DNA from: Pseudomonas fuscovaginae SE-1 | GTDB lineage: Bacteria > Pseudomonadota > Gammaproteobacteria > Pseudomonadales > Pseudomonadaceae | DNA length: 64,000 nt | Direction of reading: 5' to 3' | Assembly: GCF_000364705.1 (NCBI RefSeq) | Contig: NZ_AQOH01000181.1 | Coordinates: 21,141-85,140 of the forward strand | Shown here: one piece after another, positions 31,816 through 39,876 of the stretch | Position numbering within the stretch: position 1 is the stretch's first letter | How the letters are laid out: the number at the start of each line of letters is the position of its first letter | Made by a program: the position numbers and the translations under genes | The notes under the pieces: model-generated | Told to the model about the DNA's origin: nothing | Seen by the model: only the letters and a program-made list of their open reading frames with translations | The model's database searches: none

Positions 31816-32393
31816 AGATCCCAGCCCTGATCCTGGCCATCACCCTGCTGGCCGGTTGTGCTTCAAAATCCGATTACTATGTGTCAGCCACACCGGTGCA
31901 TATCCCGCAAACCGCCACCTACTGGATCGACTCCTTCGATCTGACACTGGTGGGGGAGAATCCTCGGTTTCTGTCCCAGGATATCCTGCGCCAGCGCCTG
32001 CGCAATCAACTGTCCGACAAGCTGAGCACCATTGGTCGTTACGCCAAAAGCCGGGAAAGCGCCGACTACCTGCTGGAGGTGAGCACGGTCTACACGCGCC
32101 ACATCAGCGACTCCAAGGGCGGCCTGGTGTCGATGATCGTCGATGACAACACCATCCTGGCCAGTGTCGATTTCAGCTACAAGGTCAATGTGTTCAAGTC
32201 GGGCGCCGAGGTGCTCAGCTTCGCCCAGGCACGTGATCGCCTGATGCCCGCCGGCGTACAGGGCAACCTGCGCAACTACAAGACCATGTGGAGCGCGATC
32301 AGCAACAAGGGCAACTCCGACGTCGAGGAGTTCTATGTCGACGTTTTGCCGAACTTCATCGTCAAGGACATCGAAGGCATTCCTTCGCACTGA
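31812..32393 (+). CDS. Conserved lipoprotein
   Basis: 193 residues. Lipobox L-L-A-G-C at about residue 16. Mature part has W-I-D-S-F-D-L-T-L-V-G-E-N-P, Y-L-L-E-V-S-T-V-Y and F-S-Y-K-V-N-V-F patterns of a mixed alpha/beta outer-membrane-anchored domain. Function not known. Start overlaps the stop of the preceding small lipoprotein (ATGA). A weak hairpin (32409-32431) follows. Confidence 0.8.
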   Translation: MKIPALILAITLLAGCASKSDYYVSATPVHIPQTATYWIDSFDLTLVGENPRFLSQDILRQRLRNQLSDKLSTIGRYAKSRESADYLLEVSTVYTRHISDSKGGLVSMIVDDNTILASVDFSYKVNVFKSGAEVLSFAQARDRLMPAGVQGNLRNYKTMWSAISNKGNSDVEEFYVDVLPNFIVKDIEGIPSH

Positions 32394-32572
32394 TCCGCGG
32401 CATGAACCGGCGCTTGTGCAACACAGGCGCCGATCGAACACGATCCATGTTCCTCGCCATCACCCTCGCGCCATTGATGCCCCACCCAGGCTCCCTATGA
32501 TGGACATGAAGCCTGTCGGCCCCTGACCGTGATCCGACGGCCTCGCGTACCTTCATTCCTGCGAGCGCCACC

Positions 32573-33994
32573 ATGACTCCAACAAGAACCCTCTACGACA
32601 AGCACATCGATTCGCATACGGTGTGCCGCCTCGATGACCAGGGCCATGTCCTGCTGTACGTCGACCGCCAGGTCATCAATGAATACACCAGCCCACAGGC
32701 CTTCAGTGGCCTGCGCGAAGCCGGGCGCAAGGTGTGGCGGCCGGAGACGGCATTGGCCGTGGTCGATCATGTGAACCCCACCGCACCCCGGCGCATCGCC
32801 GCCATGCCGGATGCCGGTGGCGCCCGTCAGGTGTCCTACCTGGGCGAGAACTGCGCCTGTTTCGGCATCGAGCTGTTCGATGTGCTCGACAAGCGCCAGG
32901 GCATCGAGCACGTGGTCGCCCCGGAGCAGGGTTTCATCCTGCCGGGCATGGTGGTCGCCGCCGGTGATAGCCACACCACCACCTATGGCGCCCTGGGCGC
33001 CTTCGGCTTCGGCATCGGTACCTCCGAGATCGAGCACCTGCTGGCCTCCCAGACACTGGTCTACAAGCGCCTGAAGACCCTGCGCGTGACCGTCGATGGC
33101 GAGTTGCCGGAAGGCTTGACCTCCAAGGACGTGATCATGGCGCTGATCGGTGAGATCGGCGCCTCCGGTGCGACCGGCTACGCCATCGAGTTCTGCGGTT
33201 CGACCATCGATGCGCTGAGCGTCGAGGCGCGCATGACCATCTGCAACATGGCCGTGGAAGCCGGTGCCCGCGGTGCCTTCATGGCCCCGGACGAAAAGGT
33301 TTTCGCCTATCTCAAGGACAAGCCGCGAGCCCCTCGGGGCGAGCTGTGGGACCAGGCCGTTGCCCGCTGGCGCGAACTCAAGAGCGATGCCGGCGCGCGG
33401 TTCGACCGCGAAGTGCACCTCGATGCCACGGCCCTGGAGCCGATGGTCACCTGGGGCACCAGCCCGGACCAGGCGGCGCCCATCGGTGCGCGGGTGCCGG
33501 ATCCGGACAGCCTCGACGATCCGATACTGCGCCAGGACATGCGCCGGGCACTGAACTACATGGGCCTGGAGGCTGGAATGCCGTTGAACGAGATCATCAT
33601 CAGTCATGCGTTCATCGGCTCCTGCACCAACGCCCGGATCGAGGACCTGCGTGACGCGGCCCGAGTGGTGCGGGGGCGGCAGGTTGCCAGGCATGTACGG
33701 GCGATGATCGTGCCGGGCTCGACCCAGGTTCGCGACCAGGCCGAAGCCGAAGGGTTGGCCGCGGTGTTCATCGCGGCCGGGTTCGAATGGCGCCAGTCCG
33801 GCTGCTCGATGTGCCTGGCGATGAACGACGATGTGTTGGCGGCGGGCGACCGCTGCGCCTCCAGTACCAACCGCAACTTCGAAGGTCGCCAGGGCGCCGG
33901 TGCCCGCACGCATCTGATGAGCCCGGCGATGGTGGCGGCCGCGGCGATTGCCGGGCGCCTGACCGATATCCGTTCCCTGGAGCAACGCCCATGA
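32573..33994 (+). CDS. leuC: LeuC-type hydro-lyase large subunit
   Basis: 473 residues. Aconitase-superfamily [4Fe-4S] ligands are present: C351 in G-S-C-T-N, and C411/C414 in S-G-C-S-M-C; also G-D-S-H-T-T-T-Y-G-A-L-G and I-G-T-S-E-I-E-H. In leucine synthesis LeuCD converts 2- to 3-isopropylmalate, but this pair has no leuB beside it and sits next to dctA and a LysR gene. It may instead handle citraconate, methylmalate or another C4-C6 dicarboxylate. The large subunit overlaps leuD by four bases. Confidence 0.85.
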   Translation: MTPTRTLYDKHIDSHTVCRLDDQGHVLLYVDRQVINEYTSPQAFSGLREAGRKVWRPETALAVVDHVNPTAPRRIAAMPDAGGARQVSYLGENCACFGIELFDVLDKRQGIEHVVAPEQGFILPGMVVAAGDSHTTTYGALGAFGFGIGTSEIEHLLASQTLVYKRLKTLRVTVDGELPEGLTSKDVIMALIGEIGASGATGYAIEFCGSTIDALSVEARMTICNMAVEAGARGAFMAPDEKVFAYLKDKPRAPRGELWDQAVARWRELKSDAGARFDREVHLDATALEPMVTWGTSPDQAAPIGARVPDPDSLDDPILRQDMRRALNYMGLEAGMPLNEIIISHAFIGSCTNARIEDLRDAARVVRGRQVARHVRAMIVPGSTQVRDQAEAEGLAAVFIAAGFEWRQSGCSMCLAMNDDVLAAGDRCASSTNRNFEGRQGAGARTHLMSPAMVAAAAIAGRLTDIRSLEQRP

Positions 33995-34605
33995 GCCTGC
34001 AACCGTTTTCCCTGGTTACCGGCAAGGCCGCGCCGATGCTGGCGGCCAATATCGATACCGACGTGATCATGCCCAAGCAGTTTCTCAAGGGCATCGACCG
34101 CAGCGGCCTGGACCGAGGGTTGTTCTTCGACCTGCGTTTCCTGCCGTCGGGCCAACCCAATCCGGATTTCGTGCTGAACCAGCCGGCCTGGCAGGGGGCG
34201 AGCTTCATGGTGGTCGGACCGAACTTCGGCTGTGGCTCCAGTCGTGAACATGCGGTGTGGGGCTTGAAGCAGGTCGGTATCCGCGCGCTGATCGGCAGCA
34301 GTTTTGCCGGGATTTTCTACGACAACTGCCAGCGTAATGGGGTGTTGCTGATCACGCTTGATGAGGCAACGGTTCAACGTCTTGGCCAGGTGGTGAGCCA
34401 GCCGGACGGGGCGCAGATCTCGATAGACCTGGAAGCCCAGCGGATCATCCTGCAGGATGGCAGCGTGATCGAGTTCCAGATCGATGCATTGCGCAAGTCG
34501 GCCCTGCTGCTCGGGCTGGATGCCATCGGCAGTACCCTGCAGCGCCGTGAGCAGATCGAGGCATTCGAGCGGGTGCACTTGCAGGCCAATCCCTGGTTGA
34601 GTTGA
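33991..34605 (+). CDS. leuD: LeuD-type hydro-lyase small subunit
   Basis: 204 residues. N-I-D-T-D-V-I-M-P-K-Q-F-L-K and F-G-C-G-S-S-R-E-H-A-V-W (substrate-binding swivel loop), then I-G-S-S-F-A-G-I-F-Y-D-N-C. Partner of the large subunit, translated by overlap. Substrate uncertainty as for the large subunit. Confidence 0.88.
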   Translation: MSLQPFSLVTGKAAPMLAANIDTDVIMPKQFLKGIDRSGLDRGLFFDLRFLPSGQPNPDFVLNQPAWQGASFMVVGPNFGCGSSREHAVWGLKQVGIRALIGSSFAGIFYDNCQRNGVLLITLDEATVQRLGQVVSQPDGAQISIDLEAQRIILQDGSVIEFQIDALRKSALLLGLDAIGSTLQRREQIEAFERVHLQANPWLS

Positions 34606-34703
34606 GCGGGCAGGGTTGATCCAGGCCCCAGTGCAGGCGTCGTTTGGGGAATGTCACGATTTTGGGCAGAGTGGCTGGCCTCTTCGCGGGCCAGCCTGTG
34701 CTT

Positions 34704-34836
34704 TTGTGGCGAGCGAGCTTGCTCGCGCTCGGCTGCGAAGCAGTCGTAAAGCCGGTCTCGGCGATGTGGCAGGTGGATCGAGTCGCCTGGGCTTGGGGGC
34801 GCTTCGCGCCCCAGCGTGGGCAAGCCCACTCGCCAC
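34704..34836. repeat. Long composite palindromic repeat, copy 1
   Basis: Begins TTGTGGCGAGCGAGCTTGC and ends CAAGCCCACTCGCCAC, with GCTCGGCTGCGAAGCAG and a GGGGGCGCTTCGCGCCCC hairpin between. The same plan occurs at 42814-42971 and 43091-43244. An outer pair CTTCGCGGG (from 34682) / CCCGCGAAG (from 34866) encloses it. It fills most of the 301 bases between leuD and the LysR gene. Confidence 0.7.
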
Positions 34837-34906
34837 GGTCGCGCTTCCTCATGACAGGGGGCTTGCCCGCGAAGAGGTCTCCCTAGCCAGCAACTGTCGA
34901 AGGCTT

Positions 34907-35821
34907 TCAGAGCGATAACTGCCGGAAATGCTCCTGCAGGAACTCCACGCACGCCCGCAATTTTCCTGAGTAGGCCAATCGCGTCGGGTACACCGCCCAG
35001 ACATTCGCGCTCTGGGTATGCTCGTGCAGCACCTGCACCAGTCGACCCTGTTCCAGCAGGGGTTTGACGTCCCACAGCGAGCGCAGCAGGATGCCGCGCC
35101 CATCCAGTGCCCACTGCAAGACGATTTCGCCACTGTTGGATGACAGCGGTCCGCGTACGCGCACACTGTCCTGGCGGCCGTCGCATTCCAGGTTCCAGAT
35201 GCCGAAGGCGTTGTCGCGCTCCTTTAGCACCAGGCAGTCGTGTTGTTCCAGGTCGTCCAGCTGTTGCGGCGTGCCACGCCGCTCCAGGTAGGCGGGGGCG
35301 GCGCAGAGCACCCGACGATTGCTGACCAGGCGGCGGCCGATGTGCTGGCCGGGGATGTCGTCGCCGACGCGGATCTCCAGGTCGAAACCTTCGCTGACGA
35401 TGTCCACCACGCGGTCGAACAGGTCCAGGCGGATTTCCAGGTCCGGGTAGCGCTCGGCCAGCAACGACAGGGCCGGGGCCACGTGATTGCGACCGAAGCC
35501 GAAGCTGCTGCACAGGTGCAGGCGACCGCTGGGGCTGTCGTGGGCTTCGGACAGTTCGTCGCTGAGTTGCTGGAAATCCTCGAGGATGCGCACGGCCCAG
35601 CGTTGTACCCGCTCGCCGTCCTCGGTCAGGGCGATACGGCGGCTGGTGCGGTGCAGCAGACGGGTGGCGAGGGTGGTTTCGAGAATCTGGATACGCTTGC
35701 TGACGTAGGCGGGCGACAACCCCAGCTCATCGGCGGCGGCAGCGAAACCGGCCTTGCGGATGACGGTGAGGAACACGCGCAGGTCTTCGGGCAGGGGCAC
35801 GGTGTCTTTCTTTGGGCTCAT
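34907..35821 (-). CDS. LysR family transcriptional regulator
   Basis: 304 residues. N-terminal helix-turn-helix with F-L-T-V-I-R-K-A-G-F-A-A-A-A-D-E-L-G-L-S-P-A-Y-V-S-K-R-I, then the two-lobed co-inducer domain. The A-Y-V-S-K-R-I-Q-I-L-E type resembles regulators of dicarboxylate (D-malate, DmlR-like) use. It lies between leuCD and dctA, which makes both candidates for its control. Confidence 0.9.
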   Translation of the reverse strand: MSPKKDTVPLPEDLRVFLTVIRKAGFAAAADELGLSPAYVSKRIQILETTLATRLLHRTSRRIALTEDGERVQRWAVRILEDFQQLSDELSEAHDSPSGRLHLCSSFGFGRNHVAPALSLLAERYPDLEIRLDLFDRVVDIVSEGFDLEIRVGDDIPGQHIGRRLVSNRRVLCAAPAYLERRGTPQQLDDLEQHDCLVLKERDNAFGIWNLECDGRQDSVRVRGPLSSNSGEIVLQWALDGRGILLRSLWDVKPLLEQGRLVQVLHEHTQSANVWAVYPTRLAYSGKLRACVEFLQEHFRQLSL

Positions 35822-35911
35822 GGGCGAAGCAACGAACACTGGCGGCAGAAGCCGCCAGAATAGCATCGTTGGTCGTTGTGGCTGGCAGGTATGAGGCTTG
35901 GCATCCTCACT

Positions 35912-35929
35912 GTGGGAGCCGGCTCCCAC
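35912..35929. terminator. 18-bp palindrome between LysR and dctA genes
   Basis: GTGGGAGCC/GGCTCCCAC is a perfect palindrome without loop, 25 bases past the dctA stop. It looks like a REP tail acting as a weak terminator. Confidence 0.4.
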
Positions 35930-35953
35930 GATGACGGTGCGTGGCCATGAGCC

Positions 35954-37246
35954 TTATTCGGCGGGTTGGCTGGCCAGGGTCTTGCGCTCGCGACCGAGGG
36001 CGATCGGCGCCATTTTCTCGCGGTCGAGCTGACCTTCCCAGGCGGCCACCACCAGGGTCGCGACGGCGTTGCCGATGATGTTGGTCAGCGAGCGGCACTC
36101 GGCCATGAACCGGTCCACGCCAAGGATCAGCACCATCGCCGCCACCGGCACGGTCGGTACCACCGCCAGGCTTGCGGCCAGCGCGACGAAACCGGCACCG
36201 ACCACCGCACCGGCGCCCTTGGAGGTGAGCATGGTCACCGCCAGCAGGGTCAGTTGCTGCTCCAGCGTCAGGTCGATGTTGGTCGCCTGGGCCAGGAACA
36301 GCACCGCCAGGGTCATGTAGATATTGGTGCCATCGAGGTTGAAGGTGTAGCCGGTCGGCACCACGATGCCCACCACGCCCTTGGAGCAACCCAGGTTCTC
36401 CAGTTTCTGGATCAGTTGCGGCAAGGCCGACTCCGACGAGCTGGTGCCGAGTACGATCAGCAGTTCCGACTTGATGTAGCCCAGCAGGCGCAGGATGCTG
36501 AAGCCGGCATAGCGGGCGATGCTGCCCAGCACGCAGGTGATGAAGATCAGCGCGGTCAGGTAGAAGGTGCCCACCAGCTTCATCAGCGGCAGCAGCGAGC
36601 CCAGGCCGTACTTGCCGATGGTGAAGGCCATCGCGCCGAATGCGCCGATGGGCGCCACCCTGGCGATCATGCCGACGATGCGGAAGAACACTTCGCTGGC
36701 CTGGTGGATCACGCCCACCAGTGGCCGGGCTTTCTCGCCGGCCATCACCAGCGCCAGGCCGAACAGCAGCGAGACGAACAGCACCGGCAGGATCTCGCCC
36801 TGGGTGAAGGCATCGAAGAAGGTGGTGGGGATCACGTGCAACAGGAAGCCGGTCACGCCTTCGCCGTGCTGGGCCTGGCCAACGAAACTGGCGATGGCCG
36901 AGGAGTCGAGGGTCTTCACGTCGACGTTGAAGCCCGAGCCCGGGTGCAGGGCGTGGGCGGCCAGCAGGCCGATGGCCAGGGCCAGGGTGGAGACGATCTC
37001 GAAGTACAGCAGCGCCTTGCCACCGACCCGCCCGACCTGTTTCACGTCGTGCATGTTGGTGATGCCGGAGACCACGGTGCAGAAGATGATCGGGCCGATG
37101 ATCATCTTGATCAGCTTGATGAACCCATCGCCCAGGGGCTTGAGTTCGACGCCGGCCTGCGGCCAGTGGTTGCCGATCAGTACGCCCAGGACGATGGCGA
37201 TGACCACCTGTACGTAGAGGGTTCCCAGCAGTTTTCGGATTGTCAT
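35954..37246 (-). CDS. dctA: C4-dicarboxylate:cation symporter
   Basis: 430 residues from ATG 37246, with GGAGA upstream. Eight helices and two hairpin loops of the DAACS family: S-S-S-E-S-A-L-P in HP1, Y-T-F-N-L-D-G-T-N helix 7 motif, [12 protein letters not shown] in HP2, and D-R-F-M-A-E-C-R near the end. Imports succinate, fumarate or malate. Its neighbours (LysR, LeuCD pair) suggest a dicarboxylate utilisation unit. Confidence 0.95.
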   Translation of the reverse strand: MTIRKLLGTLYVQVVIAIVLGVLIGNHWPQAGVELKPLGDGFIKLIKMIIGPIIFCTVVSGITNMHDVKQVGRVGGKALLYFEIVSTLALAIGLLAAHALHPGSGFNVDVKTLDSSAIASFVGQAQHGEGVTGFLLHVIPTTFFDAFTQGEILPVLFVSLLFGLALVMAGEKARPLVGVIHQASEVFFRIVGMIARVAPIGAFGAMAFTIGKYGLGSLLPLMKLVGTFYLTALIFITCVLGSIARYAGFSILRLLGYIKSELLIVLGTSSSESALPQLIQKLENLGCSKGVVGIVVPTGYTFNLDGTNIYMTLAVLFLAQATNIDLTLEQQLTLLAVTMLTSKGAGAVVGAGFVALAASLAVVPTVPVAAMVLILGVDRFMAECRSLTNIIGNAVATLVVAAWEGQLDREKMAPIALGRERKTLASQPAE

Positions 37247-37344
37247 TTTTATTGTCTCCAGAGTTTCGGGCAAGCCGGTCCCGTCACGGGCCGTCACGGC
37301 GGCCCATGGGGAAGGGGTGTTTCAAATCGGTGGTGACCGGTGCT

Positions 37345-38220
37345 TCAGCGCAGGAACGGCAAGACTTCGTCCAGCAGTTCCTGCGGGATTTCCTCGGCCA
37401 GGTAATGACCGCCCGGCAGTGCCTGGCCGCGTACATCGGTGGCGACCTGCCGCCATTCGTGCAACGGGTCGAAGCAGCGGCCGACCGTGCCCTCGGCGCC
37501 CCATAGCGCCAGCAGTGGCAGGTTCAGCTTGCGCCCGGCGGCGAGATCGGCGCGGTCGTGTTCCAGGTCGATGCCGGCGCTGGCGCGATAGTCCTCGCAG
37601 ACGCCACGGGCGCTGCCGGGCAGGCTGAGACAGCGGATGTATTCACCGAAGGCTTCGTCGGTGAACGGCTTGAGCCCGGCGCTGCGGCTGCCCATGACGC
37701 TGCGCAGGTACTGCTCCGGATTGGCCTCGATCAGGCTTTCCGGCAGCGGTGCCGGGCGGATCAGGAAGAACCAGTGCCAGTAGGCGCGGGCGAAGGCTTC
37801 ATTGGTCTGGGCGTACATCGACAGGGTCGGCGCGATATCCAGCAGGACCATGCGCTGCACCGCTGCGGGGTGGTCCAGTGCCAGGCGATGGGCGACGCGG
37901 GCGCCCCGGTCGTGGGCCAGGATAGAGAACTGGTCGAAACCCAGTGCGCGCATCAATTCGACGCCATCACGGCCCATTTCGCGCTTGGAGTAGTTCAGGT
38001 GTTGCTCGTCGGCCTCCGGTCGGCTGCTGTCACCGTAGCCGCGCAGGTCGGCGGCGACCACGGTGAAATGCCTGGAGAGCTCGCCCGCGACCTTGTGCCA
38101 GATGACGTGCGTCTGTGGGTGGCCGTGCAACAGGAGCAGGCCTGGCCCATTGCCGCCAATGCGGTAGGCGATGTCCACACCGTTGACGTGGCGCTGGTCT
38201 TTCTGGAATCCGGCGAACAT
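37345..38220 (-). CDS. Fluoroacetate/haloacetate dehalogenase-type alpha/beta hydrolase
   Basis: 291 residues. Every active-site residue known from Rhodopseudomonas fluoroacetate dehalogenase (D110, R111, R114, D134, H155, W156, Y219, H280) has its match at the expected spacing: nucleophile D104 in A-H-D-R-G-A-R, carboxylate binders R105 and R108, D128, halide pocket H149, W150 and Y211, base H272. The enzyme hydrolyses the C-F or C-Cl bond of haloacetates to glycolate. True substrate unproven; relatives also include epoxide hydrolases, but these lack the His-Trp-Tyr pocket. Confidence 0.85.
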   Translation of the reverse strand: MFAGFQKDQRHVNGVDIAYRIGGNGPGLLLLHGHPQTHVIWHKVAGELSRHFTVVAADLRGYGDSSRPEADEQHLNYSKREMGRDGVELMRALGFDQFSILAHDRGARVAHRLALDHPAAVQRMVLLDIAPTLSMYAQTNEAFARAYWHWFFLIRPAPLPESLIEANPEQYLRSVMGSRSAGLKPFTDEAFGEYIRCLSLPGSARGVCEDYRASAGIDLEHDRADLAAGRKLNLPLLALWGAEGTVGRCFDPLHEWRQVATDVRGQALPGGHYLAEEIPQELLDEVLPFLR

Positions 38221-38333
38221 GGAAGTGACTCCTCGTTATGGTTGCCGACATCCTAAGTCCCACTGCGCTACAGGCAAGGCGCAAAGCGTGGTGCGCTCGT
38301 TCATGAAGTGTGTTGCTGGTCGCGGGCGAGGGT

Positions 38334-38798
38334 TCAGCCCTTGTGCTGCTGGAACAGCTTCTCGGCCCGGGCCTCGATCTCGGCCTGGGTCAGGTCTTCC
38401 TTGTGGCTGGCGAGGAACCAGACATGGCCGAACGGGTCCTTGAGGGTGCAACTGCGGTCACCGTAGAACTGGTCCTGGACCTCCTTGATCACCGTGGCTC
38501 CAGCGGCCGTGGCGGTTTCGAACTGCTTGTCGACGTCCGAGACGTACAGGTGAATACCGACTGAAGTGTGTCCCCGCGGACTGACGAACGGCCCATCCTC
38601 GCAGGGTGTGCCGAGCATCAGTGGCGAATCGCCGATACGCAGTTCGGCATGGCCGATACTGCCGTCGGGCATCGCCAGGCGCATGACCTCCGTGGCACCG
38701 AAGGCTTGCTTGTAGAAGTCGATGGCCGCAGCGGCCTGGCTGACGCCGAGGTAGGGGGTGATGCTGTGGAAACCCTCCGGTATCGCTTTGACGCCCAT
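38334..38798 (-). CDS. VOC family protein, PhnB-like
   Basis: 154 residues. Two beta-alpha-beta-beta-beta modules: T-P-Y-L-x-V, A-A-x-x-A-I-D-F-Y-K-Q-A-F-G-A, M-x-D-G-S-I-G-H-A-E-L, and V-S-D-V-D, with Y-G-D-R-S-C-T-L-K-D-P-F-G-H-V-W-F. Resembles PhnB/glyoxalase-bleomycin resistance proteins. Role unknown. Confidence 0.9.
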   Translation of the reverse strand: MGVKAIPEGFHSITPYLGVSQAAAAIDFYKQAFGATEVMRLAMPDGSIGHAELRIGDSPLMLGTPCEDGPFVSPRGHTSVGIHLYVSDVDKQFETATAAGATVIKEVQDQFYGDRSCTLKDPFGHVWFLASHKEDLTQAEIEARAEKLFQQHKG

Positions 38799-38907
38799 GA
38801 CGGTTCTCCCTTGTCAGGTGGCAATGACCGGCCACCGTGGCCGGTCATTTGACTATAGGCCACGGCCAACAAGGGATTGGGGCGAACTGACGGAGTGTGC
38901 TGCCGGC

Positions 38908-39876
38908 TCAGAAATCGACATCCGCCTGCTTGTTGTAGTACGCCAGCAGGATGTCGTAGCGGCGGCCGACGTTCCAGAAGTCATCGCTGAGCACTTGGGG
39001 TTCGGCATGGTCGCGCCAGTCGGTCGCCATTTGCTCCAGGGCTGTCTGGTATTGCTGCATTGGCTGCTGCAGCATCGACCACAGCTCGTGGACCGGGCCT
39101 TGGCGGCGGTTGGCGGACAGGGCGTCGCGGTAGGCCCTGGCCGCCTCTCGGGCCTGGCGCAGTTCGTCGCTGGCGGTGCCGAGCAGTGGCAGGTCGAGTT
39201 GCTGGCGGTGCGCGGCTTCGTCCAGCTTGTTGAAGGTCAACCGTGCTTGCAGCATGTAGTTCAGCAGATGCCAGTGCATGTCCTGGCCCAGCCGCTGTTC
39301 CAGTTGTGCCAACTGCCTGGGGCGTAGTGCCAGATCGGTGGCTTCCAGCTCGCGACGCAAGGCTTGAGAGATCGGGAGAAAGGCCTCGATGTTTGCGGTG
39401 CGCCGCTGCCTGTCGGACTCGGCGATCACGGCGTTGACCTGGGCTGCCAGGTGTTCCGGCAGCAGCGGCTTGCCCGGGGCTGCATCCAGAAGTCCAGGCG
39501 CCAGGGCTTTTGCCAGGGCTGGGAGGTAGCGCTCGGCGAGCATGCCGATCGGCCTCGTGCCCTCGATGAGACCGGCCTTGAAGGCGCTGCCGGGTTTGCA
39601 GAAATCGTGGGTTATCGCTTGCCGATCATGGCGTTGCAGGTAGGGAAATTCGTCACGACTGTCGTCTTTCCCGGCTTCACGGTCCAGCCGCCAGGGGACA
39701 TCGGCGACGTTCACGCACTTGATCAATGGCCGCAGGGCGTTGGCCTCGGCCGTTGCTTCGCTGTCGTGGCGGTCCAGCCAGATGTCGAAACGGCCCTGTT
39801 GCTGTTCGCTGCCGACCAGTACGTAGATGCCGCAGATCAACAGTACGCCAAAGGTGAGAAACCAGCGCTGGTCCAT
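38908..39876 (-). CDS. Membrane-anchored hypothetical protein
   Basis: 322 residues with one hydrophobic segment at about 6-22 and a helical remainder rich in Gln, Leu and Ala. A weak resemblance to DUF3829/YiiG proteins (Y-N...R, L-L-N-Y-M-L-Q pattern) is not enough to name it. Start shares one base with the stop of the J-domain gene (TGATG), so the two are made together and probably interact. Confidence 0.7.
   Translation of the reverse strand: MDQRWFLTFGVLLICGIYVLVGSEQQQGRFDIWLDRHDSEATAEANALRPLIKCVNVADVPWRLDREAGKDDSRDEFPYLQRHDRQAITHDFCKPGSAFKAGLIEGTRPIGMLAERYLPALAKALAPGLLDAAPGKPLLPEHLAAQVNAVIAESDRQRRTANIEAFLPISQALRRELEATDLALRPRQLAQLEQRLGQDMHWHLLNYMLQARLTFNKLDEAAHRQQLDLPLLGTASDELRQAREAARAYRDALSANRRQGPVHELWSMLQQPMQQYQTALEQMATDWRDHAEPQVLSDDFWNVGRRYDILLAYYNKQADVDF

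Noticed and set aside
32495..33985. 496-codon minus strand frame opposite leuC
   Set aside because: Antisense shadow; leuC keeps all iron-sulphur ligands.
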